A stretch of DNA of 64,000 nucleotides from SYFT01 sp964471115 (GTDB lineage Bacteria > Acidobacteriota > Vicinamibacteria > Vicinamibacterales > SCN-69-37): contig CAYYFE010000001.1 of assembly GCA_964471115.1 (NCBI GenBank), forward strand, positions 327,823 to 391,822. Reading direction: 5' to 3'. Under the pieces are notes generated by a model. The model was given only the letters and a program-made list of their open reading frames with translations. It ran no database searches and was not told the origin of the DNA. Below are positions 58,737 to 64,000 of this stretch, piece after piece (within the stretch, counting starts at the first letter, position 1; the number at the start of each line of letters is the position of its first letter). The translations under genes were made by a program, and so were the position numbers.

Positions 58737-59617
58737 TCGACTACGGCTGGCAGGTCACCCTGCATTCGGCCACGATGGGACTCATTCTCTACCTGTGGGT
58801 CCGCCGCGCCGGCGTGCGGTCTGGCCGGTTGCGCCGGCAGTTGCTCGCGTTGCTGATCGCGCTGCCGCTGGTCACCGCGGCCGTGCCCGGCCGCGGGTCA
58901 CTCGCCTTCGCCGAAGGCCGGGCCTGGTTCAACAGCGCCCGCCTGCTGGCGATTCCGTTGCCGCTGGGACTCCGGGTGTGGCATGTGCTGGCGGCCGGTG
59001 CCGTGCTGACACTGGCCATCACCGTGTGGCAGGAACTGCTGTCGTCGCTGCGCGCGCGCGGAGCACCTTCCTCGTCACCACCGCCCGAACGGCTGGTGGC
59101 GGCCGTGCGATCGCTGCCCGGGTGGGACACCTGTGACGTCCGCGTCACGGCCAGCGACGGCCTCGAGGTGTTGACCACCGGCCGGCCCGGCCGCCCCCGC
59201 CTGTTCGTGTCCGAAGCGGCGCTGCGCGCGCTGAGCGACGAAGAACTGGATGCCGTGATCGCGCATGAACACGCGCACTGGCGCGACGGCCGTTGGTGGC
59301 GTGTGCACGCCCTGTTCGTGCTGCGGCTGCTGCAGAGCTTCAACCCGGTCGCGTTGTGGGCGTTCCGCGAGTACTGCGGGGAGGTCGAGCTCGACTGTGA
59401 CGCCGCCGCCGTGGTGAACCGGGATCCTCGCGTGCTCGCGCGTGTGCAACTGCGCGTGTATCACGCGACGTTCAGCCGCGACGTGGCCGCCCGCAGCACC
59501 CTTCGCAAACGGGTGGACGTCCTGCTGTCGGGCGGTCCGGACAACTCGCGGCCGCCCGTGTGGCTGCTGCCGTCGGTGGCCGGCCTCATGCTGGGAGTGC
59601 TGCCATGGCTCGTGTGA
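58733..59617 (+). CDS. M56/M48-like membrane zinc metallopeptidase
   Basis: 294 residues from a GTG at 58733, which overlaps the preceding stop (GTGA). The longer open frame to 58079 is antisense-free but merely reads the cytochrome b gene out of frame. There are transmembrane segments near 8-22, 35-52 and 82-103. The zinc site HEHAH (residues 178-182, HExxH) is in LDAVIAHEHAHWRDG, with YCGEVELDCDAAA about 45 residues later supplying the third ligand region. A C-terminal hydrophobic helix ends the protein. BlaR1-type M56 peptidases sense signals and cleave repressors, but no BlaI/MecI partner is visible here. The operon position suggests involvement in cytochrome complex maturation or quality control, which is inference. 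Confidence 0.85.
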   Translation: MIDYGWQVTLHSATMGLILYLWVRRAGVRSGRLRRQLLALLIALPLVTAAVPGRGSLAFAEGRAWFNSARLLAIPLPLGLRVWHVLAAGAVLTLAITVWQELLSSLRARGAPSSSPPPERLVAAVRSLPGWDTCDVRVTASDGLEVLTTGRPGRPRLFVSEAALRALSDEELDAVIAHEHAHWRDGRWWRVHALFVLRLLQSFNPVALWAFREYCGEVELDCDAAAVVNRDPRVLARVQLRVYHATFSRDVAARSTLRKRVDVLLSGGPDNSRPPVWLLPSVAGLMLGVLPWLV

Positions 59618-60090
59618 GCAGCCTCGGGCGTCTCGTCTACCTCACCGGGATGGTCTTCATCCTGCTGCGGGGCCTGCACCTGGCCACCCCCGTGATGTTT
59701 CCGCAAACCCGTCAGGGACCGATCATCGTCGCGCGCCTCGAGGACGTCCGCGCGCAGGTGGGGTTTGCGCCCGTGCTGCCGGCGTATCGTCCCGATACCC
59801 TGGGCGACCAGCCGGGGCGCATCACGATCTGGCTCAGCCCGGTCCCCACGATCCAGACGACGTGGACGGGGCCTGAGCATGACCTGACGGTCGTGCACCG
59901 GCGAGGCGGTGCCGCGCCGCCGGCGCCGCCGCTGGCGCGGCCCCTCGATGGACTGCCGGACACCGCCTGGTGGACCGCCGATGGCCGCACGCATCTGCGA
60001 ATCCGGCGCGGCGACGAGTGGCTGGAACTCGACACCAGCCTGCCCGTGCGTGAACTGCGGCGTTTCGTCGATACGTTGACGACGTATTAG
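59605..60090 (+). CDS. Membrane-anchored protein of unknown function (weakly DUF4367-like)
   Basis: 161 residues from the ATG at 59605, overlapping the peptidase gene by 13 bp. A frame start at 59560 would overlap much more. One N-terminal anchor (about residues 8-30) precedes a compact soluble domain: VRAQVGFAPVLPAYRPDTLG, ITIWLSPVPTIQTTWTG, WWTADGRTHLRIRRGDEWLELDT. The 'GF-x-P-x-LP-x-Y-x-P' start is reminiscent of DUF4367/sigma-regulator accessory domains, but I would not assign it. It is probably exported to the periplasm as the last gene of the cytochrome operon, and a possible substrate or partner of the adjacent peptidase. Confidence 0.75.
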   Translation: MARVSSLGRLVYLTGMVFILLRGLHLATPVMFPQTRQGPIIVARLEDVRAQVGFAPVLPAYRPDTLGDQPGRITIWLSPVPTIQTTWTGPEHDLTVVHRRGGAAPPAPPLARPLDGLPDTAWWTADGRTHLRIRRGDEWLELDTSLPVRELRRFVDTLTTY

Positions 60091-60097
60091 CCACCAC

Positions 60098-60128
60098 GAA
60101 TCACAGCGAGGATTGGAGCGCTCCTCGC
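60098..60128. repeat. Truncated copy of the intergenic palindromic element
   Basis: AATCACAGCGAGGATTGGAG matches the arm of the element at 54441-54659 and is followed by a compact palindrome GGAGCGCTCC and CTCGC. It lies between the convergent stops at 60090 and 60129. Confidence 0.72.
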
Positions 60129-60782
60129 CTAATCCACCGACAACACACCCTTGCGCACGGCGTAGCGGATCAGCTCGGAGCGTGTGTGCAGGTGCAGTTT
60201 CTCCATCAGATTCGTGCGATGGGTCATCGCCGTCTTCAGGCTGATGGACAGGTACTTCGCGATGTCGCGGCTGGTCTTGCCTTCGGCCAGCAGCGTGAAG
60301 ACCTGCCGCTCGCGCGGCGTGAGCCGGTCGTACTCGTCCTCGACGTCGCTGATGGAGCGGCCGGTGGTGACCAGGTCCACGAGGTCGTCGGCGACCGACG
60401 GGTGCAGGTACCGGTGTCCGGCGTGGACCGTGCGAATGGCCTCTTTGAGGTCGGCTGCTGCGCTCCGCTTGAGCAGGTAACCGCGCGCGCCGATGCGCAG
60501 GGCCCGCCGGATGTACTCGCGGCCGTCGTACTGGGTGAGGACGATGACCCGCGTTTCCGGCGTGTCACGGGCGATGACCTCGGTCGCGTCCAGGCCGCTC
60601 AGGCCGCCCGGCAGGTGCACGTCCATCAACATCACGTCGGGTTTGACGCTCGCGGCCAGGCGCACCGCCTCCTGTCCGTCCCCGGTTTCGGCCACGATCT
60701 GGAACCGCGGGTCCTGCTCGAGCATGGCCCTGATGCCTGCGCGCACCAGATCGTGGTCGTCGACAATCGCCACTCGGATCAT
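60129..60782 (-). CDS. NarL/FixJ-family response regulator
   Basis: This encodes 217 residues. The receiver domain has IVDDHD (Asp8-Asp9), phospho-acceptor Asp54 in VMLMDVHLPG, a Thr in VIVLTQYD and Lys in YLLKRSA. The LuxR-type helix-turn-helix is at about 150-210 (LTPRERQVFTLLAEGKTSRDIAKYLSISLKTAMTHRTNLMEKL). It would dimerise and regulate transcription after phosphorylation by the adjacent kinase. The start overlaps the kinase stop by 4 bp. It converges on the cytochrome-peptidase operon across a truncated palindromic repeat, and whether it controls that operon is unknown. Confidence 0.95.
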   Translation of the reverse strand: MIRVAIVDDHDLVRAGIRAMLEQDPRFQIVAETGDGQEAVRLAASVKPDVMLMDVHLPGGLSGLDATEVIARDTPETRVIVLTQYDGREYIRRALRIGARGYLLKRSAAADLKEAIRTVHAGHRYLHPSVADDLVDLVTTGRSISDVEDEYDRLTPRERQVFTLLAEGKTSRDIAKYLSISLKTAMTHRTNLMEKLHLHTRSELIRYAVRKGVLSVD

Positions 60783-62464
60783 GGCAGGGGGATCTCCAGT
60801 CTGACGTGTGTGCCCTCGCCGGCGGCGCTGTCGAACGTGATGCGGCCGTTGACCATCGCCGCCCGCTCGCGCATGCCGGTGAGGCCGGCGCGCCCGGAGC
60901 GCGCCTCTGGATCGAAGCCCACGCCATCGTCTTCGACCACGAGCACCAGGGTGCCGGCCTCGCGGTACAACTCGACCGAGACCTGTTCGGCATCCGCGTG
61001 CCGGAGCACGTTCGTCAGCAGTTCCTGGTAGATGCGGAAGACGACGGTCTCGATGTCGCCCATCGCCGGCAGGCCCTCCTCGACCTCGAGACTGACGCGC
61101 ACGCCGTGACGCCGCAGGTGGTCGTCGGCGTAGGAGGCCATCGCCTCGGCCAAGCCGAGGTCATCGAGCAGCGACGGCCGGAGGTCGTGAATCAGGCGAT
61201 GAATCTCGGTCTGGGTGCGTTCGAGCAGGGCATTCGCATCGGCCAGCTCGGGATGATCCGCCGTCAGCCGGTGCAGGGACAACTGGACGGCCGTCAGCAG
61301 CTGCGCGATCTCGTCGTGCAGTTCCCGCGCGAGCCGGCGCCGTTCATCTTCGGTGGCGTGGAGCATCCGCCGCACCAGTCCGCGGCGCTCCTCGTGTTGC
61401 TGTTCGATGACCTTCGTTCGCGCGGCGACCAGCGCTTCCAGCTGCTCGTTGAACGCCCGCAAGTTGTCGAGGCTTTCGGCCAGGCGCGCGCGGGTGCTGT
61501 CGAGCGTGCGGCCCAGCATCTCGACCTCGACGTCACCGGCGACCGCAATCGGGGTCGACAGGTCTCCGGCGCGCATCGCCGCGGCCTGGGTGGACAGCTG
61601 CCGGATCGGCGTCACGACCGACCGGGCCAGCGCGCGGACCAGGACCACGCCCAGCACGGCCAGGGCCAGTCCCGTGACCAGCAGGGCGCGCCCGACTCCG
61701 GTGAGTCCGGCAAACGCGCTGTCCTCGGCCTGCTGCACGATGACGCCCCAGGACGCATACCGCAGCGGCGCCATCACGCTCAGCAGGCCGGCCGACTCGC
61801 TCAGCACCAGCGGGCGGCTGGCGCGAATGCGATCGCCGTAGGCCGAACCGTCGGGCAGCACCTGCAACACCTGCGACGCGTCCTGCGCGGCCACCACCAC
61901 ACCCTGCGTGTCGACGAGCAGGACACGCAGGCCCCCGGGCGGCGTGAGGTCCTCGAGGAACGTCGACAGGGCCGACGTGCGGACGTGCATTTCGGCGACC
62001 AGGAAGTGGGGGCGGCCCTCTCGTCGAAACGGCTGCACGGCGGCCAGCACCGGCTGGGCCTCGGCGCCGGGTTTCCGGACGAGCGGGGTGATGGACTCGT
62101 GAGCGCCGAGCCACTGGCGATCGAGGGGGACAAGGCCGGCCGGGTCGCCGGCGACGAGCCGGCCCTGCGCGTCCAGCAGGTACACGGCATCGCGGAACGG
62201 CGACTGGAAGCGGAACTGATGCAGGCGGGCGGAGGCCGCGGCCGGATCGTCGGGCAGGTCGCCGGCCAGCCGGCCCAGCGCCACCATGGTCGACGACAGG
62301 CTGGCGTCCAGGCCGTGCGCCACGGCGCGCGCCAGCAACAGGCGATCGTCGAGCAACCGCCGGCGGAGGCCCGGGACCGCCACCAGCCACACCGCCACCA
62401 TGATCAGAGCGAGGAGCCCAATCCAGAGCAGCAGGACGCTGTTCAGCCGCTGACGCAGCCTCAC
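60779..62464 (-). CDS. HisKA_3-type sensor histidine kinase with Cache domain
   Basis: This encodes 561 residues. Two membrane segments (about 12-30 and 270-292) enclose a periplasmic double-Cache-like sensor (RDAVYLLDAQGRLVAGDPAG...VLLVDTQGVVVAA). HAMP follows at about 292-345, then a coiled coil (FNEQLEALVAARTKVIEQQHEERR). The HisKA_3 box is EDERRRLARELHDEIAQLL with the phosphorylated His in ELHDE, and the ATPase domain has VEDDGVGFDP and GLTGMRERAAMVNG. It belongs to the NarX/DegS class and phosphorylates the overlapping response regulator. The ligand may be a small molecule in the periplasm. Its start faces the cyclase gene divergently, 41 bp apart. Confidence 0.93.
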   Translation of the reverse strand: MRLRQRLNSVLLLWIGLLALIMVAVWLVAVPGLRRRLLDDRLLLARAVAHGLDASLSSTMVALGRLAGDLPDDPAAASARLHQFRFQSPFRDAVYLLDAQGRLVAGDPAGLVPLDRQWLGAHESITPLVRKPGAEAQPVLAAVQPFRREGRPHFLVAEMHVRTSALSTFLEDLTPPGGLRVLLVDTQGVVVAAQDASQVLQVLPDGSAYGDRIRASRPLVLSESAGLLSVMAPLRYASWGVIVQQAEDSAFAGLTGVGRALLVTGLALAVLGVVLVRALARSVVTPIRQLSTQAAAMRAGDLSTPIAVAGDVEVEMLGRTLDSTRARLAESLDNLRAFNEQLEALVAARTKVIEQQHEERRGLVRRMLHATEDERRRLARELHDEIAQLLTAVQLSLHRLTADHPELADANALLERTQTEIHRLIHDLRPSLLDDLGLAEAMASYADDHLRRHGVRVSLEVEEGLPAMGDIETVVFRIYQELLTNVLRHADAEQVSVELYREAGTLVLVVEDDGVGFDPEARSGRAGLTGMRERAAMVNGRITFDSAAGEGTHVRLEIPLP

Positions 62465-62505
62465 CCTTCGATTCTACTCGTGGTTCGGCGTACAGTCTTG
62501 ACGGC

Positions 62506-64000
62506 ATGCGCAAAGGGGCGGTCGGTCTGGCGATTGGTCTGGCGTCGTGGCTGGCCGTCGCCGGGATGTCGGCGCTCGGGCTGCTCGACGAGGTCGAACT
62601 GGCGTCGTACGACCGCCGCCTGATCGCCACCCACGATCAGGACGCCGCGCGCGACGACATTGTCATCGTCGAAATCAACGAGTCGACGTTGTCGGCCCTC
62701 GAGCCGGTGTATGGGCGCTGGCCCTGGCCGAGGGCCGTGCACGGAGCCGCCATCGACTATCTGGCCCGCGCGGGCGCGCGGGTGATCGCGTACGACATCC
62801 TGTTCATCGAACACGACCGCCGCAGCGCGTTTCCGCTGGGTGATCGCCTCCTGAGCGGCGCCGAGTCCGATGAGGCGCTGGTCACCAGCGTCGGGCGTGC
62901 CGGCAACGTCATCCTGGCGGCCAGCGCGTTGTTCGAAGGGCTGCTGTCCGAGGCGCTCCCCAGCGCGCCGGCGCCGCCGCCACCGGGACCCGCGTGGGCG
63001 CCGGACGGCGCCTGGCCGACGCGCCCGTACCTGACGTTGCCCATCGAGCCGCTGGCCAACGTGTCCGCCGGCGTGGGCCACACGGCGATGACGCCCGACG
63101 CGGACGGCACGGCGCGGCGCGTCATGCCGTTCATCGAGGCGCAGGGCCGCGTGGTGCCGTGGCTGGGCACCGGCGCCGCGTTGATGTACGCCGGCCTCGC
63201 GCCTGAGGCCGTGCGGCGGCAGGATGATCGCCTCCGCGTCGGTGAGGCGGCGCTGGCGCTCGAGCCCGGCGGGTCGCAGGTGTTGCGGATGCACGGCCCG
63301 TGGGTGTCGGCGTCGGGGCGTCACACCTACGACATCGTGTCCTTCTACGATGTGCTGCGCGCGGAAGAGGCGTATCACGCCGGCGAGGCTCCGGCGATTG
63401 ACCCGTCCATCTTCCGCGACAAACTCGTGTTCGTCGGGCTCTCGGCGCTGTCGGAGAACGACGTGCATACGTCGCCGTTCGGCGGGCCGGTGATGCCGGG
63501 CGTGCAGTGGCACGCGGCGGCGGCCGACGACCTGCTGTCGGGGCAATCGATGCGCCGCGCCTCCCCGACCACCGACATGGTGGTGACTGCCGGCGCGTCG
63601 GTGGGCGCCGGAGTGCTCGCGACGATGCTGCCGGTGGGCTGGGCCCTGCTCGTGATCGTGCCGCTGGGCGCCGCGATTGCGTGGGTGCTGACTGCGGCGG
63701 TCGGGCAGGGTCTTTGGATTGCGGCCGTCGCGCCGATCCTGGCCATGGCCCTGGCTGCGTTCGGCGGCACGGCCTGGCAGTATTTCGTTGAAGGTCGTCA
63801 GAAACGCCTGATGAAGAGCCTGTTCGGCCGCTACGTCTCGCCGGACGTGTTCGCCCATCTCATGGCCGCGCCTGACGTGGCCCGCCTGGGTGGCGACCGG
63901 CGCATCATGTCGGTGCTGTTCTCGGACATCCGCGGGTTCACCGCGGCCTCCGAACACACGACACCCGAGGGGGTGGTCGCCCAGTTAAACGAATACTTCT
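62506..64000 (+). CDS. CHASE2 domain adenylate/guanylate cyclase (3' end outside window)
   Basis: The frame is open from the ATG at 62506 to the window end, 498 codons. Membrane segment about 5-24 is followed by a CHASE2 sensor (IVIVEINESTLSALEPVYGRWPWPRAVHG...VIAYDILFIEHD...KLVFVGLSALSENDVHTSPFGG, about 45-340). Then come two or three transmembrane helices (about 355-430) and a linker LMKSLFGRYVSPDVFAHL. The class III cyclase begins SVLFSDIRGFTAASE, with the first metal-binding Asp. The catalytic C-terminus is missing from the window, so substrate choice cannot be read. It is divergent from the histidine kinase with only 41 bp between starts, so promoters overlap. The product is expected to be a cAMP signal. 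Confidence 0.93.
   Translation, partial: MRKGAVGLAIGLASWLAVAGMSALGLLDEVELASYDRRLIATHDQDAARDDIVIVEINESTLSALEPVYGRWPWPRAVHGAAIDYLARAGARVIAYDILFIEHDRRSAFPLGDRLLSGAESDEALVTSVGRAGNVILAASALFEGLLSEALPSAPAPPPPGPAWAPDGAWPTRPYLTLPIEPLANVSAGVGHTAMTPDADGTARRVMPFIEAQGRVVPWLGTGAALMYAGLAPEAVRRQDDRLRVGEAALALEPGGSQVLRMHGPWVSASGRHTYDIVSFYDVLRAEEAYHAGEAPAIDPSIFRDKLVFVGLSALSENDVHTSPFGGPVMPGVQWHAAAADDLLSGQSMRRASPTTDMVVTAGASVGAGVLATMLPVGWALLVIVPLGAAIAWVLTAAVGQGLWIAAVAPILAMALAAFGGTAWQYFVEGRQKRLMKSLFGRYVSPDVFAHLMAAPDVARLGGDRRIMSVLFSDIRGFTAASEHTTPEGVVAQLNEYF

Overview
The window is about 64 kb of very GC-rich bacterial chromosome. Its gene content points strongly to Acidobacteriota, probably class Vicinamibacteria. 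The evidence is several proteins with the degenerate 'VWFA-related Acidobacterial' domain, four giant Oar-like TonB-dependent outer-membrane proteins with an N-terminal carboxypeptidase-regulatory domain, five sulfatase-like/TPR fusions, PQQ-type beta-propellers and a FadN/FadA/FadE beta-oxidation set. This taxonomic call is inference from gene families; no rRNA is present. I see no phage, IS element or CRISPR array. One tRNA gene, tRNA-Glu(CTC), lies at 56027-56101.

Region by region. 1-3245: two minus-strand secreted PQQ-like beta-propeller proteins, the first cut by the window edge. 3332-5890: an EF-hand-like lipoprotein coupled to a 5'(3')-deoxyribonucleotidase-like HAD protein, converging on a second HAD hydrolase and a DUF1684 lipoprotein. 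5904-13208: a minus-strand fatty-acid beta-oxidation operon (TetR, FadN-like, two alpha/beta hydrolases, FadA-like thiolase, FadE-like dehydrogenase). A palindrome matching the Bacillus FadR operator lies immediately upstream of the tetR start. 13289-13564: a CsoR-type metal sensor. 13767-52012: a long accessory block of Oar-like proteins (13767, 26098, 34599, 40172), sulfatase-like/TPR membrane proteins (17747, 23667, 30017, 32209, 48970), VWA proteins (19762, 21041, 45521, 46863, 51068) and two polytopic glycosyltransferase-like/TPR proteins (37923, 43530). 52058-54442: a beta-lactamase-fold/NamZ fusion for muropeptide recycling. 54669-55954: a DUF420 protein and heme O synthase CtaB. 56918-60090: a nine-heme cytochrome c, a membrane cytochrome b, an M56/M48-like zinc peptidase and a small anchored protein. 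60129-64000: a NarL-type two-component system and a CHASE2/adenylate cyclase that runs off the window.

The accessory block is the most unusual part. The five 'sulfatases' all carry Thr-x-Pro-(Ser/Ala)-His where true sulfatases carry the formylglycine Cys/Ser, which suggests Thr-nucleophile phosphodiesterases or phosphotransferases. They occur in tight operons with VWA proteins and alternate with Oar-like porins. Every Oar-like protein contains one EF-hand-like calcium loop. Two neighbouring Oar genes share a 418-bp stretch of perfect identity, a sign of recent gene conversion.

Non-coding DNA is also distinctive. At least five intergenic copies of a long palindromic element share arms of the type CACARCGAG...TGGAG...CTGGGAGG. 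Two copies enclose further perfect hairpins, and the one at 54441-54659 folds into a four-way cloverleaf with a 23-bp perfect stem. Short tandem arrays of 7-9-bp units, with a different unit at most loci, sit at many gene junctions and in two places have become part of coding sequence.
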